A DNA stretch of 64,000 nucleotides from Pseudomonadota bacterium (lineage in GTDB: Bacteria; Pseudomonadota; Gammaproteobacteria; Steroidobacterales; Steroidobacteraceae). The position numbers and the translations under genes are program-made. The notes beneath the pieces were generated by a model. It was not told the origin of the DNA, did no database searches, and saw only the letters and a list, made by a program, of their open reading frames with translations. The DNA is taken from positions 124,001-188,000 of the forward strand of contig JAJYDK010000001.1 of assembly GCA_021777555.1 (NCBI GenBank), in the 5' to 3' direction. Of this stretch, positions 22,681-32,134 are shown in pieces. Positions within the stretch are counted from its first letter, which is position 1; each line of letters opens with the position of its first letter.

Positions 22681-23583
22681 TCAATCCGGTAGCCGGTAGG
22701 GCAGCGGCAGGGACTCGGCGTCCACCGGCGCCGTGGTGTCGTCCCCGCCGGCCGATTCCGCCTGCGCCCCGGGGAGCGGCGCAACGGCCAGGAATTCGCA
22801 GCGGCCATCCTCGAGCCGTGCCGCCTGCACCACCTTGAACGGCCGTCCATCGGGCAGAGTGCCGCCGTCCCCGGGCGCGAGAGCGAGTGGCCCGCGCGAG
22901 CAGAAGCGCTGCAGGCGCCGCTTGATGCGGCCGCGGTAATGGGCGCGGGCAATCACTTCCTGCCCGGTGTAACAGCCCTTGTCGAAGGCGATGGCGCCGA
23001 TGACATCGAGATTCAACATCTGTGCGACGAACTGCTCACTGGTCTGCGCGTAGACCTGGGGGAGGCCGGCGCGGACCTCGAGCACGCGCCAGTGCGCGCC
23101 CGTTGCGGTCGTGGCCGCGGGCCGTGTCGGCGGGGCCGCCGTGCGCGGGCGGATCTCGAGGTATCGGGCGGGATGCTCACTCACACACACGATGATCGCG
23201 TCACTCACCCGGCGCTGTTCCCCCAACGGCGGCGGCGGCGCGGCCGCCTCCCATCCTACCCGTCCGCTGATCGACCAGTCCGCGCACTCCGCGGCGATGC
23301 GCACCTTCGAGCGCAACACGAATTTCGCAAGCCGTTGCGCCACGGGCGTGAGCAGCTCGCGCGGCAGAATCGCAAGCACATCCGCCTCGGCGAGGTGCAC
23401 GAGTCTCAGCAACGCGATCACGCGCCCCTGGGGATTGTGATAGCCGGCGATCAGCGCGCGCTCGGGAGTGAGGCGCTGCAGGTCGTTCGACAGTTGGCCC
23501 TGGAGAAACCGCACGGCATCGGCGCCCTGGATGCGCAGCGCTCCGAGCTCCTCGAGCTCACAGACCGGAAACTCCTGATGCAT
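22681..23583 (-). CDS. ygfZ: tRNA-modifying/Fe-S cluster assembly protein YgfZ (GcvT-like)
   Basis: 300 residues from MHQEFPVCELEELGALRIQG. The diagnostic KGCYTGQEVIARAHYRG is about 220 residues in; the conserved Cys is linked to folate-dependent repair or assembly of certain Fe-S enzymes. It is divergent from the succinate dehydrogenase cluster, whose SdhB carries three Fe-S centres, so context suggests a shared purpose. Pro/Ala-rich inserts are present around residues 155-175. An upstream in-frame start at 23664 would add 27 residues without conservation. Confidence 0.92.
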   Translation of the reverse strand: MHQEFPVCELEELGALRIQGADAVRFLQGQLSNDLQRLTPERALIAGYHNPQGRVIALLRLVHLAEADVLAILPRELLTPVAQRLAKFVLRSKVRIAAECADWSISGRVGWEAAAPPPPLGEQRRVSDAIIVCVSEHPARYLEIRPRTAAPPTRPAATTATGAHWRVLEVRAGLPQVYAQTSEQFVAQMLNLDVIGAIAFDKGCYTGQEVIARAHYRGRIKRRLQRFCSRGPLALAPGDGGTLPDGRPFKVVQAARLEDGRCEFLAVAPLPGAQAESAGGDDTTAPVDAESLPLPYRLPD

Positions 23584-23685
23584 GGGTATGACTTTTGTCG
23601 TGACGGGTGAATGTGGGGCCTGGCGCATGACGGCTCGAGACAGTGCCGTGGCGAGCACATGCAAATTGTGTCAGACTTGAGACTC

Positions 23686-23868
23686 ATGCAGCACGATTCG
23701 AACGACGAATTCCCGCTACCGCAGGCTGACTCCGCATCCCGGGAGGCGGGCGCATCCCCCGCCAGGGAGAGTTCGAGCTCACCCCCCGGGGAGATCGGGG
23801 GGCCGAAGGGGCCCGAACCCACGCGCTTCGGCGACTGGGAGCACAAGGGCCGCTGCATCGACTTTTGA
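23686..23868 (+). CDS. Succinate dehydrogenase assembly factor 4-like protein (DUF1674)
   Basis: A 60-residue protein from ATG 23686. The N-terminal half is polar and low-complexity (Ser, Ala, Glu, Pro). The C-terminal 26 residues match the DUF1674/SDHAF4 core: GEIGGPKGPEPTRFGDWEHKG followed by RCIDF. In mitochondria SDHAF4 binds flavinylated SdhA and protects it until it joins SdhB. It lies 16 nt upstream of sdhC, fitting a complex II assembly role and likely the same transcript. The upstream start at 23611 adds unrelated residues. Small size makes it easy to overlook. Confidence 0.85.
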   Translation: MQHDSNDEFPLPQADSASREAGASPARESSSSPPGEIGGPKGPEPTRFGDWEHKGRCIDF

Positions 23869-23884
23869 ACTGCGCCGAGCACCT

Positions 23885-24280
23885 ATGGCCGAACGACCCC
23901 TCTCGCCACACCTGTCCGTGTACCGGATGTACCGGTACAGCGTCCTCACCTCCATCAGCAACCGCCTCTCGGGCGTTGTGCTCGCCGTCGGGCTCATCGT
24001 GCTCGTGTACTGGCTGATGGCCGTTGCGGGCGGCGCGCTCGCCTACGGCCACGCGCTCGCGATCCTCTCCTCGGGGATGTTCAAGATCATCTACCTCCTG
24101 CTGCTCGCGGCATTCTCCTACCACCTTCTCGCCGGCATCCGCCATCTGGTCTGGGACACCGGACGGGGCTTGGAGCGCGCCCAGTCGCAGCGCAGCGCCT
24201 GGCTCATCGGCATCGTGAGCCTGCTGCTGTTCGCGGGCCTCGCCTGGTGGCTGCTGGTCCGCGCGGGAGGCGCTCCATGA
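23885..24280 (+). CDS. sdhC: Succinate dehydrogenase cytochrome b556 subunit
   Basis: Membrane anchor of complex II that helps bind heme b and ubiquinone. 131 residues with the signature [27 protein letters not shown] and three membrane segments (about 30-52, 63-86, 105-127). The predicted heme-ligand His is in [13 protein letters not shown]. The stop overlaps sdhD by 4 nt (ATGA). Confidence 0.95.
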   Translation: MAERPLSPHLSVYRMYRYSVLTSISNRLSGVVLAVGLIVLVYWLMAVAGGALAYGHALAILSSGMFKIIYLLLLAAFSYHLLAGIRHLVWDTGRGLERAQSQRSAWLIGIVSLLLFAGLAWWLLVRAGGAP

Positions 24281-24663
24281 CGCTGCGCAGTCCGCTCGGT
24301 CGCGCCATCGGCGCGGGCTCCGCCAAGGAGGGCGTGCATCACTGGTGGACGCAGCGCCTGAGCGCGGTCGCACTGGTGTTCCTCTCGACCTGGTTCGTCG
24401 TGTCCATCCTGTCGCTGCCCGCGCACGATTACCCCACTGTGATCGCCTGGATGAGCCAGGGGTGGACCGCGGTGCTGCTGATCCTGTTCGTGCTCACCGC
24501 CGCCTGGCACTCGCAGCTCGGCGTGCGCGTGGTGGTGGAGGACTACGTGCACGGCAGCGGAATGAAATCCCTGTCGCTCGCGCTCGTGACCTTCTTCCAC
24601 GTCGTGGTTGCAGCCGCCGGCGTGTTCGCGATTCTGAAGGTGGCGTTGGGAGGCGCCGTATGA
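24277..24663 (+). CDS. sdhD: Succinate dehydrogenase hydrophobic membrane anchor subunit
   Basis: 128 residues with three membrane helices and the SdhD pattern [20 protein letters not shown] near the N-terminus, then [17 protein letters not shown] with the His and Asp/Tyr typical of the heme and quinone side. Start ATG 24277 overlaps the sdhC stop; the stop overlaps sdhA. Confidence 0.93.
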   Translation: MTLRSPLGRAIGAGSAKEGVHHWWTQRLSAVALVFLSTWFVVSILSLPAHDYPTVIAWMSQGWTAVLLILFVLTAAWHSQLGVRVVVEDYVHGSGMKSLSLALVTFFHVVVAAAGVFAILKVALGGAV

Positions 24664-26444
24664 GCGCTTACGAATTCATCGACCATACTTACGACGTCAT
24701 CGTCGTCGGGGCGGGCGGCTCGGGGCTGCGCGCCACGCTCGGGCTCGCCGAGGCCGGCCTCGCCACCGCGTGCGTCACCAAGGTCTTCCCCACCCGCAGT
24801 CACACCGTCGCGGCCCAGGGCGGCATCAGCGCCGCACTCGGCAACATGGGCGAGGATGACTGGCGCTGGCACATGTACGACACGGTCAAGGGCTCGGACT
24901 GGCTGGGGGATCAGGACGCCATCGAGCTCATGTGCAAGGAGGCGCCGGCCGCGGTGATCGAGCTCGAGCATTACGGAGTGCCGTTCTCACGCACCGAGGA
25001 GGGGCGCATCTATCAGCGGCCCTTCGGCGGCATGACCACGCACTTCGGCAAGGGCACCGCGCAGCGCACCTGCGCCGCGGCCGATCGCACCGGACATGCG
25101 ATGCTGCACACGCTCTATCAGCAGTCGATCCGGCGCTCCGCGACGTTCTTCGTGGAGTATTTCGCCATCGACCTGATGATGGAGAATGGAGTCTGTCGCG
25201 GGGTCATCGCGCTCGACATGACCGAAGGCAGGCTGCATCGCTTCCGTGCGCACACGACGATCCTCGCCACGGGCGGGTATGGGCGCGCGTATTTCTCCTG
25301 TACCTCGGCGCACTCGTGCACCGGCGACGGCAACGGCATGGTGCTGCGCGCGGGCCTGCCGCTGCAGGACATGGAGTTCGTGCAGTTCCATCCGACCGGC
25401 ATCTATCGCGCCGGCTGCCTGATCACCGAGGGCGCGCGCGGGGAGGGCGGCTACCTCACCAATTCCAAGGGCGAGCGCTTCATGGAGCGCTATGCGCCGA
25501 ATGCGAAGGATCTGGCCTCCCGCGATGTGGTGAGCCGCGCCATGACCATCGAGATCCGCGAGGGACGCGGGGTCGGCGGCGAGCGCGATCACATCCACCT
25601 GCACCTCGAGCACCTGGGGCCGGAGGTGATCCACGAGCGCCTGCCGGGCATCGCCGAGACCGCCCGCATCTTCGCCGCCGTCGATGTGACCAAACAGCCC
25701 ATTCCGGTGCAGCCGACGGTGCACTACAACATGGGCGGCATTCCCTGCAATTATCATGGCGAGGTGCTCGCGCCGAAGAACGGCGACCCGGACAGCGTGG
25801 TGCCGGGCCTGATGGCGGTCGGGGAGGCCGCGTGCGTGTCGGTGCACGGGGCCAACCGGTTGGGATCGAATTCGCTGCTCGACCTGGTGGTGTTCGGACG
25901 CCAGGCGGCGCGGCGCTGCGCCGAGGTGATCAAGCCCGGCATGCGTCACGCGCCTCTGCCGCCGGATGCCGCCGAGCTCGCGCTGTCCCGTCTCGATCGG
26001 CTGCGCAATGCCAACGGCTCGCGTCCCACGGCGGAGGTGCGCCTCGAGATGCAGAAGACGATGCAGATGGACGCGGCGGTGTTTCGCACCGGGCAGACCC
26101 TCGAGGAGGGGGCGCGCAAGCTCGCGCAGACCTACGAGTCCTTCGCCGATGTGCGCATCACGGACCGCTCGCTCATCTGGAACACCGATCTCATCGAGAC
26201 GATGGAGCTCGAGAACCTGCTGATGCAGGCGAGCGCCACCATCCACTCGGCCGGCAACCGCACCGAGAGCCGCGGCGCCCACGCGCGCGAGGACTTCCCG
26301 AGCCGCGACGACACGAATTGGATGAAACACACCCTGGCATGGGTGGAGGGGCCGGGCAAAGTGCGCTTCGATTACCGGCCGGTGCACCTGAACACCCTGA
26401 CCACCGACGCCGAGACCATCCCGCCGAAGGCGCGGGTCTACTGA
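24660..26444 (+). CDS. sdhA: Succinate dehydrogenase flavoprotein subunit
   Basis: Oxidises succinate to fumarate, passing electrons from covalently bound FAD. 594 residues (E. coli 588). FAD-binding [21 protein letters not shown]; the flavin-linking His48 is in [12 protein letters not shown]. Active-site stretches include [41 protein letters not shown] and [22 protein letters not shown] 24660 overlaps the sdhD stop (ATGA). Flavinylation would be helped by SdhE encoded just downstream. Confidence 0.98.
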   Translation: MSAYEFIDHTYDVIVVGAGGSGLRATLGLAEAGLATACVTKVFPTRSHTVAAQGGISAALGNMGEDDWRWHMYDTVKGSDWLGDQDAIELMCKEAPAAVIELEHYGVPFSRTEEGRIYQRPFGGMTTHFGKGTAQRTCAAADRTGHAMLHTLYQQSIRRSATFFVEYFAIDLMMENGVCRGVIALDMTEGRLHRFRAHTTILATGGYGRAYFSCTSAHSCTGDGNGMVLRAGLPLQDMEFVQFHPTGIYRAGCLITEGARGEGGYLTNSKGERFMERYAPNAKDLASRDVVSRAMTIEIREGRGVGGERDHIHLHLEHLGPEVIHERLPGIAETARIFAAVDVTKQPIPVQPTVHYNMGGIPCNYHGEVLAPKNGDPDSVVPGLMAVGEAACVSVHGANRLGSNSLLDLVVFGRQAARRCAEVIKPGMRHAPLPPDAAELALSRLDRLRNANGSRPTAEVRLEMQKTMQMDAAVFRTGQTLEEGARKLAQTYESFADVRITDRSLIWNTDLIETMELENLLMQASATIHSAGNRTESRGAHAREDFPSRDDTNWMKHTLAWVEGPGKVRFDYRPVHLNTLTTDAETIPPKARVY

Positions 26445-26457
26445 GCAAGGCTTCCCG

Positions 26458-27240
26458 ATGGCTGATTTCCGACTGCCCGCCAATTCCCGCATCCGCCAGG
26501 GCGTGACGCACAAGGCGCCCGCCGGGGCACGGGCGCTGCGCACTTTCCGCATCTATCGATTCGATCCGACCTCCGGGGAAAATCCGAGCGTCGACACCTT
26601 CGAGCTCGATGTCGGGGAGTGCGGTCCGATGGTGCTCGATGCGCTCATCCGGATCAAAGACGCCGTCGATTCCTCGCTCACGTTCCGCCGCTCCTGCCGC
26701 GAGGGCATCTGTGGCTCGTGCGCCATGAACATCGATGGCGTGAACCGTCTGGCCTGCACCACCTCGATGCACGATCTCGGCAGGGAGATCCGCATCTATC
26801 CCTTGCCGCACATGCCGGTGGTCAAGGATCTCGTGCCGGACCTCACGCACTTCTACGCCCAGTACGCCTCGGTCAAGCCGTGGCTGGTGGCGCAGACCCC
26901 TCCGCCCCCCGATGGCGAGCGGCTGCAGTCGAAGGCCGAGCAGGAGAAGATCGATCGGCCGGCGGCCTGCATCCTGTGCGCGTGCTGCTCGACGGCCTGT
27001 CCGAGCTACTGGTGGAACAGCGACCGCTACCTCGGGCCCGCCGCCTTGCTCGCGGCCTACCGCTGGATCATCGACAGCCGGGATGAGGCCGCCGGCGAGC
27101 GGCTCGATGCGCTCGAGGATCCCTTCAGGCTCTATCGGTGCCACACCATCATGAACTGCACCGACGTCTGTCCCAAGGACTTGAATCCCGCCAAGGCGAT
27201 CGCGGAGATCAAGAAGATGCTGGTGGAGCGCCAGAGCTGA
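26458..27240 (+). CDS. sdhB: Succinate dehydrogenase iron-sulfur subunit
   Basis: 260 residues. The [2Fe-2S] ligands are in [22 protein letters not shown], the [4Fe-4S] in [12 protein letters not shown] and the [3Fe-4S] in [13 protein letters not shown], in canonical order. It is about 20 residues longer at the N-terminus than E. coli SdhB. It starts 13 nt after sdhA and is followed 8 nt later by sdhE. Confidence 0.97.
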   Translation: MADFRLPANSRIRQGVTHKAPAGARALRTFRIYRFDPTSGENPSVDTFELDVGECGPMVLDALIRIKDAVDSSLTFRRSCREGICGSCAMNIDGVNRLACTTSMHDLGREIRIYPLPHMPVVKDLVPDLTHFYAQYASVKPWLVAQTPPPPDGERLQSKAEQEKIDRPAACILCACCSTACPSYWWNSDRYLGPAALLAAYRWIIDSRDEAAGERLDALEDPFRLYRCHTIMNCTDVCPKDLNPAKAIAEIKKMLVERQS

Positions 27241-27248
27241 GGCCGCGG

Positions 27249-27497
27249 ATGGACGCACAGGCGCGGCGGCTTCGATGGCATTGCCGCCGGGGTCTGAAGG
27301 AGCTCGACGTGCTCCTCGAGCGATACGCATGCGCCGCCTTGCCGGGCGCCTCGATCGAGGAGCGCCGGACCCTGGAGCGCCTGCTCGAGCGGCCCGATCC
27401 GGAGCTTGCCGGCTATCTCCTCGCCGGAGTGCGCCCCGAGGATGGGGAGCTCGCCGCCCTGATTGAACGTATTCTGGCCTGCCGTGGCGCCCCGTGA
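27249..27497 (+). CDS. sdhE: FAD assembly factor SdhE
   Basis: 82 residues from ATG 27249. The conserved RGxxE motif is present in CRRGLKELDVLLERYA; the protein is small, acidic to neutral and alpha-helical. SdhE promotes covalent flavinylation of SdhA. It lies directly behind sdhB rather than beside ygfX as in E. coli, making one operon with its target. Confidence 0.92.
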   Translation: MDAQARRLRWHCRRGLKELDVLLERYACAALPGASIEERRTLERLLERPDPELAGYLLAGVRPEDGELAALIERILACRGAP

Positions 27498-27557
27498 GCC
27501 GCTTGGGGCATGATGGGGGGCTGCCGGAGGGTCGAGGCACGGCGCGCAACGGTATGT

Positions 27558-27585
27558 GAACTTTTCTTTAGATTCAGGATCTATT
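27558..27585 (+). promoter_or_regulatory. Sigma-E-type promoter upstream of rpoE
   Basis: GAACTT (27558-27563) followed after 16 nt by TCTAT (27580-27584), close to the sigma-E consensus GAACTT-N16-TCTGA. It ends about 50 nt before the rpoE ATG at 27637, consistent with autoregulation as in other gammaproteobacteria. Confidence 0.65.
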
Positions 27586-27636
27586 CAGGTCGCAGCGCAA
27601 GCGCGACCTTCCTTAGACGGAGTAGAAGGCCCGCGT

Positions 27637-28245
27637 ATGGGCGCCGATGTCAGTGATTTGAGCCTGGTTCGCCGCGTGCAGCGCGGCGACAAAGGGGCAT
27701 TTGATGTGCTGGTGCTCAAGTACCAGCACAAACTGGTCAAGCTGGTGACGCGCTATGTCCGTAACCCGGCCGAGGCTGAGGATATCGCACAGGAGGCCTT
27801 CATCAAGGCCTATCGGGCATTGCCGCAGTTCCGCGGCGACAGTGCCTTCTACACCTGGCTCTACCGTATCGCCATCAACACCGCGAAGAACGCTGTGGTT
27901 TCCCGTGACCGCAGTCCGGTCGATTACGACATCGACCGCGACAGCATAGATGAGTCCTACGATATGCAAGGCCGATTGAAAGATTCAGAGACGCCCGAAG
28001 GGCTGTTGCTGACCGATGAGATCCGCCAGACGGTCAATGCCGCCATCGAGCAGCTGCCCGAGGATCTGCGCAAGGCCATCGTGCTGCGCGAGCTCGAGGG
28101 CCTCTCGTACGAGCAGATCGCATCCACCATGGGGTGTCCGGTCGGAACGGTGCGCTCGCGCATTTTCCGGGCGCGTGAGGCGATCGATCACCGCTTGCGC
28201 GAGGTGTTCGAGGGGGGACTCGGCCGGACGGAGGAACTCGAATGA
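27637..28245 (+). CDS. rpoE: RNA polymerase sigma factor RpoE (AlgU)
   Basis: ECF sigma factor for envelope stress. 202 residues from ATG 27637, which has AAGG/GGAG upstream; a GTG at 27556 in the same frame lies inside the sigma-E-type promoter and is rejected. Region 2 has YQHKLVKLVTRYVRNPAEAEDIAQEAFIKAYRALPQF (read in two parts) and GDSAFYTWLYRIAINTAKN; region 4 has LPEDLRKAIVLRELEGLSYE and GTVRSRIFRAREAID. The closeness to E. coli RpoE across regions 2 and 4 is high. The stop overlaps rseA. Confidence 0.96.
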   Translation: MGADVSDLSLVRRVQRGDKGAFDVLVLKYQHKLVKLVTRYVRNPAEAEDIAQEAFIKAYRALPQFRGDSAFYTWLYRIAINTAKNAVVSRDRSPVDYDIDRDSIDESYDMQGRLKDSETPEGLLLTDEIRQTVNAAIEQLPEDLRKAIVLRELEGLSYEQIASTMGCPVGTVRSRIFRAREAIDHRLREVFEGGLGRTEELE

Positions 28246-28886
28246 ACGAGGAGCTCGACAGCCAGCTTTCCGCCATGTTCGACGACGAGTTGCCCTCCGG
28301 CGAGTGCGAGCTGCTCGCCCGGCGCCTGTCGCGCGACGAGGCCCTCAAGGCGCGATGGAGCCGGTACGCCGTGATCGGCGCGGTCATCCGCGCCGAGCGC
28401 GGCGTGGTGCTGCAGAGTGTGGTGGCGGACCGGGTGAATGCCGCTTTGACGAAGGAGCCGCGGTTCGCGGATGCCGCTCAGGCCTCGGGCCTGCATGGCT
28501 GGGTCCGCCTTGCCGCCGGCGCGGGCCTGGCGGCGGGTGTTGCCGCGGTATCGATCCTGTGGCTGCGCATGGAGGCCCCGGGCGCCCGGCCCGGCGAGAT
28601 GACGGTGGCGAGCACGGCGGCGCCCGCCGCCGCAACCGCCGCCCCCCGCGCCGCGGACAGTTTCGTGGTGCCGCCGATCTCACGGCAGCGTGCGCCCATG
28701 ATGATGATGCCGCCCACTCAGCTTGCCGATTATGTCGTGGCGCACAGCGCTTATTCCTGGCCGATCAGCCGCGGGAGCCTGCTTTCCTCGTTGATGGTGA
28801 GCGATCCGGGAACCCTCAGTCCCTCCGCCGCATCCGCCCAGCGAGCCCCCCCAAGCCACGGCCATGCGACCCACGCTGCGCGGTAG
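28242..28886 (+). CDS. rseA: Anti-sigma-E factor RseA (MucA-like)
   Basis: 214 residues. The cytoplasmic N-terminal domain (EELDSQLSAMFDDELPSGECELLARRLSRDEALKARW in two parts) matches the RseA sigma-binding domain. One membrane segment lies at about residues 83-106 (WVRLAAGAGLAAGVAAVSILWL). The periplasmic part is Ala/Pro-rich and low-complexity with an MMMM run. RseA sequesters RpoE until cleaved by DegS and RseP. ATG 28242 overlaps rpoE by 4 nt; the 3' end overlaps rseB by 23 nt. Confidence 0.92.
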   Translation: MNEELDSQLSAMFDDELPSGECELLARRLSRDEALKARWSRYAVIGAVIRAERGVVLQSVVADRVNAALTKEPRFADAAQASGLHGWVRLAAGAGLAAGVAAVSILWLRMEAPGARPGEMTVASTAAPAAATAAPRAADSFVVPPISRQRAPMMMMPPTQLADYVVAHSAYSWPISRGSLLSSLMVSDPGTLSPSAASAQRAPPSHGHATHAAR

Positions 28887-29895
28887 AGACCGCCTCGCCG
28901 TCCTGGCGCTCGCCCTGATCCTCGGCAGCGCGGCGAATGCGGCCGAGCCGACCCAATGGCTCACGCGCATGAATCACGCGCTGACCACGCTCGATTACGA
29001 GGGCACCTTTGCTCACTGGCAGGGCGGGCGAGTGGAGATGCTGCGCATCATCCATCGGGTCGAGAACGGCGTGGTCTGTGAGCGACTGACCTCCCTCGAC
29101 GGCTCCGGGCGCGAGTTCATCCGCAAGGGGCCGGACCTGACGGTCTACCTGCCGGACAAGAAGGTGGTGCTGGTCGAGCACATGCTCCCCAAGAGCTCGC
29201 TCCTCGGCGGCATCCCCGTCATCGATGCCGAGACCGCGCACTTCTACCGGATTCGCAAGGTGGCGCACAGGCGGATCGATCAGCGCGATACGCGCCTGAT
29301 CACGGTGATGCCGAAGGATGCGTATCGCTACGGCTACCGGCTGTGGATCGATCGGGACGGCATGCCGCTCAAGATCCAGCTCTGGGACACCCGCCACGGG
29401 GGGAAGGTCATCGAGCAGATCGCCTTTGCGAGCCTCACGGTCCGCTCGCGCATTCCGGACTCCGCGTTCGAGCCGGACATCTCGACGGCAGGCTATCGCT
29501 GGCTGCGCAATGACGCGCCGGCGCCGAAGGCGGGCGATGCCTCCGCCTGGGGCGCGCTGTGGCTGCCGCCCGGGTTCCATATGGCCATGCGCGCCGCGCA
29601 GACCATGCCGGGAACCCCGGGGCAGGTGGACCATCTGGTCTATACCGACGGCCTCGCCTCGGTGTCCGTGTTCGTCGAGCGCAAGGCCGCGGCCCCTCCC
29701 GCCGGCAAGCCTGCGATCGAGTCGGCCCGGATGGGCGCTTCCTATGTGTTCTCCACCTTCGTGCAGGGGCATCGGGTGACGGCGGTCGGTGAGGTGCCTG
29801 CGCGCACGGTGCGCTCCATAGCCGATTCGGTGCGGGACCAGAGCCTCGCGGGCCCCTCGCTCCCGGGGCCCTTCGCGCATCCCCCCCGACCGTGA
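28864..29895 (+). CDS. rseB: Sigma-E regulatory protein RseB (MucB)
   Basis: 343 residues with a signal peptide (LAVLALALILGSAANA, cleavage near residue 27). The MucB/RseB pattern is clear: WLTRMNHALTTLDYEGTF, LRIIHRVENGVVCERLTSLDG, YGYRLWIDRDGMPLKIQL. RseB binds the periplasmic domain of RseA and shields it from DegS, and senses LPS or lipoprotein mislocalisation. No rseC or mucD/degP follows; a glutaredoxin-like gene comes next with a 4-nt overlap. Confidence 0.94.
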   Translation: MRPTLRGRDRLAVLALALILGSAANAAEPTQWLTRMNHALTTLDYEGTFAHWQGGRVEMLRIIHRVENGVVCERLTSLDGSGREFIRKGPDLTVYLPDKKVVLVEHMLPKSSLLGGIPVIDAETAHFYRIRKVAHRRIDQRDTRLITVMPKDAYRYGYRLWIDRDGMPLKIQLWDTRHGGKVIEQIAFASLTVRSRIPDSAFEPDISTAGYRWLRNDAPAPKAGDASAWGALWLPPGFHMAMRAAQTMPGTPGQVDHLVYTDGLASVSVFVERKAAAPPAGKPAIESARMGASYVFSTFVQGHRVTAVGEVPARTVRSIADSVRDQSLAGPSLPGPFAHPPRP

Positions 29896-30161
29896 GCACC
29901 CTGACCCTGGTACACCGCAGGGACTGCCCCCTGTGCGATGAAATGCTCGCCGAACTGCACGAGCTCGGGCGAACGCTGCCTCTGCCGGCGCTCGAGATCG
30001 TCGATGTGGATGACGATCCGGTGCTGCAACGCCGCCATGGGCTGCATGTTCCGGTGCTGCTGCTCGATGGCTCGGTGGTCTGCCGGCACCGGCTCGATCC
30101 CCAGGAGCTCGAGCGGTTGCTGCGAGCCCCGGGCTTGACCCGAGACTCCACGCAGCTGTAA
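29892..30161 (+). CDS. Glutaredoxin-like protein (DUF836 family)
   Basis: 89 residues from GTG 29892, overlapping rseB. Thioredoxin-fold features: N-terminal beta strand [15 protein letters not shown] with a CPLC redox motif, and the cis-Pro loop in [16 protein letters not shown]. Small glutaredoxin-like proteins of this type occur before lepA in several gammaproteobacteria. The redox partner is unknown; its coupling to rseB suggests expression with the envelope-stress operon. Confidence 0.82.
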   Translation: MSTLTLVHRRDCPLCDEMLAELHELGRTLPLPALEIVDVDDDPVLQRRHGLHVPVLLLDGSVVCRHRLDPQELERLLRAPGLTRDSTQL

Positions 30162-30186
30162 CGGCGAGTCGCGCACACTATATAAT
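30158..30186 (+). promoter_or_regulatory. Candidate lepA promoter
   Basis: A perfect -10 TATAAT (30181-30186) in an AT-rich patch of an otherwise GC-rich 73-nt spacer, 48 nt before the lepA ATG. The -35 position at 17-nt spacing (TGTAAC, 30158-30163) matches the consensus poorly. Confidence 0.45.
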
Positions 30187-30234
30187 CGCGCGGCCGCTGA
30201 AAATCTGGCGCGGCAGAGAACGCGGCCCGGATCC

Positions 30235-32028
30235 ATGCGGTTCATACGTAACTTTTCCATCATTGCCCACGTCGATCACGGCAAGTCCACCCTTGCCGAT
30301 CGCTTCATTCAGCTGTGCCGAGGCCTCGAGGACCGCGAGATGCAGTCCCAGGTGCTCGATTCCATGGACCTCGAGCGCGAGCGTGGCATCACGATCAAGG
30401 CCCAAAGCGTGACGCTCTACTACGACGCGAAGGACGGGCAGCGCTATCAGCTGAACATGATCGATACTCCCGGACACGTGGACTTCTCCTACGAGGTCTC
30501 CCGCTCACTCGCCGCGTGCGATGGAGCGCTGCTGGTCGTTGACGCCTCCCAGGGAGTGGAGGCACAGAGCGTGGCCAACTGCTACACGGCGCTCGAGCAG
30601 GGCCTTGAGGTGCTGCCGGTCATCAACAAGATCGACCTGCCCTCGGCCGATCCCGAGCGGGTCATGCACGAGATCGAGGAGATCATCGGCATCGAGGCAC
30701 GGGATGCGATGCGCGTGAGCGCCAAGACCGGCGAGGGCGTGCCGGAGCTGCTCGAGGCGCTGATCCGGCGCATCCCTGGGCCCAAGGGCGATCCTCAGGC
30801 GCCCCTGCAGGCGCTGATCATCGACTCGTGGTTCGACAACTACGTCGGGGTCGTCTCGCTGGTGCGGGTGGTCAACGGCAGGGTGCGCACCGGTGAGAAG
30901 ATCCGCGTGGCCTCAACCGGGCGCTCCTACGCGGTCGATCGTCTGGGGCGGTTCACGCCGAAGCCGATCGTCGAGCAGGAGCTTGCCACCGGGGACGTGG
31001 GTTTCATCGTCGCCGGAATCAAGGAAATCGACGGGGCGCCGGTGGGCGATACCATCACGCTCGAGAACCGGCCGGCGGCGACGCCTCTGCCGGGTTTCCG
31101 TCAGATCCAGCCCCGGGTGTTCGCGGGCCTCTTCCCGGTGAATTCCGAGGACTACGAGAGCTTTCGCGACGCGCTCGCCAAGCTCAGGCTCAATGACTCG
31201 GCGCTGCACTATGAGCCGGAGGTTTCCGGGGCGCTCGGCTTCGGATTCCGCTGCGGGTTCCTCGGACTGCTGCACATGGACATCGTGCAGGAGCGGCTCG
31301 AGCGCGAGTACCACATCGATCTCGTCACGAGCGCGCCCACGGTGGTCTACGAAGTCGCCCGGACCAACGGCTCGGTGGAGTATGTCGACAATCCCGCGAA
31401 ACTCCCGCCCAGCAACGAAATCGAGGAGATCCGCGAGCCCATCATCGTCGCCAGCATCCTGGTGCCGCCCGAGCACGTCGGGGCGGTGCTCAAGCTCTGC
31501 AACGACAAGCGCGGCGCGCAGAAGAAGATGCTCTACCTCGGCACCCAGGTCTCGCTGCAATACGAGCTGCCGCTCGCCGAGGTGGTGCTCGATTTCTTCG
31601 ACCGGCTGAAGTCGGTGAGCCGCGGCTACGCCTCATTCGATTACGAGTTCTCGCATTTTCAGGCCGCTCCGCTGGTGAAGCTCGATGTGCTCATCAACGC
31701 CGAGCGGGTGGATGCGCTGTCGATCATCGTGCACCGCGAGAGCGCCTATCAGCGCGGCCGCGAGCTCGTCGACAAGATGCACGAGCTCATTCCGCGCCAG
31801 ATGTTCGAGGTCGCCGTGCAGGCGGCGATCGGCAGCGCCGTCATCGCGCGCGCCACGGTCAAGGCGTTGCGCAAGAACGTGCTGGCGAAGTGTTATGGCG
31901 GTGACATCAGCCGCAAACGCAAGCTCCTCGAGAAACAAAAAGAAGGCAAGAAGCGCATGAAACAGCTCGGCCGAGTCGAGATTCCCCAGGAGGCGTTCCT
32001 CGCCGTCCTCAAGGTGGGCCGCAAGTAG
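30235..32028 (+). CDS. lepA: Elongation factor 4 (LepA)
   Basis: Ribosome-associated translational GTPase implicated in ribosome biogenesis and back-translocation. 597 residues (E. coli 599). G1 [14 protein letters not shown]2/switch [15 protein letters not shown]3 [17 protein letters not shown]4 [10 protein letters not shown]. The LepA-specific C-terminal domain is recognisable by [20 protein letters not shown] and [15 protein letters not shown]. Followed by lepB, the standard pair. Confidence 0.97.
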   Translation: MRFIRNFSIIAHVDHGKSTLADRFIQLCRGLEDREMQSQVLDSMDLERERGITIKAQSVTLYYDAKDGQRYQLNMIDTPGHVDFSYEVSRSLAACDGALLVVDASQGVEAQSVANCYTALEQGLEVLPVINKIDLPSADPERVMHEIEEIIGIEARDAMRVSAKTGEGVPELLEALIRRIPGPKGDPQAPLQALIIDSWFDNYVGVVSLVRVVNGRVRTGEKIRVASTGRSYAVDRLGRFTPKPIVEQELATGDVGFIVAGIKEIDGAPVGDTITLENRPAATPLPGFRQIQPRVFAGLFPVNSEDYESFRDALAKLRLNDSALHYEPEVSGALGFGFRCGFLGLLHMDIVQERLEREYHIDLVTSAPTVVYEVARTNGSVEYVDNPAKLPPSNEIEEIREPIIVASILVPPEHVGAVLKLCNDKRGAQKKMLYLGTQVSLQYELPLAEVVLDFFDRLKSVSRGYASFDYEFSHFQAAPLVKLDVLINAERVDALSIIVHRESAYQRGRELVDKMHELIPRQMFEVAVQAAIGSAVIARATVKALRKNVLAKCYGGDISRKRKLLEKQKEGKKRMKQLGRVEIPQEAFLAVLKVGRK

Positions 32029-32134
32029 CGCCGGCGATGTCATGGCAACGTCCAACATACCGTCGTTTCCCGGAAACGCATTGCTTCATTCCCCGAGCGT
32101 CCGATTCGTTCCCGAAGTCGCCCATGGAGTCCTC

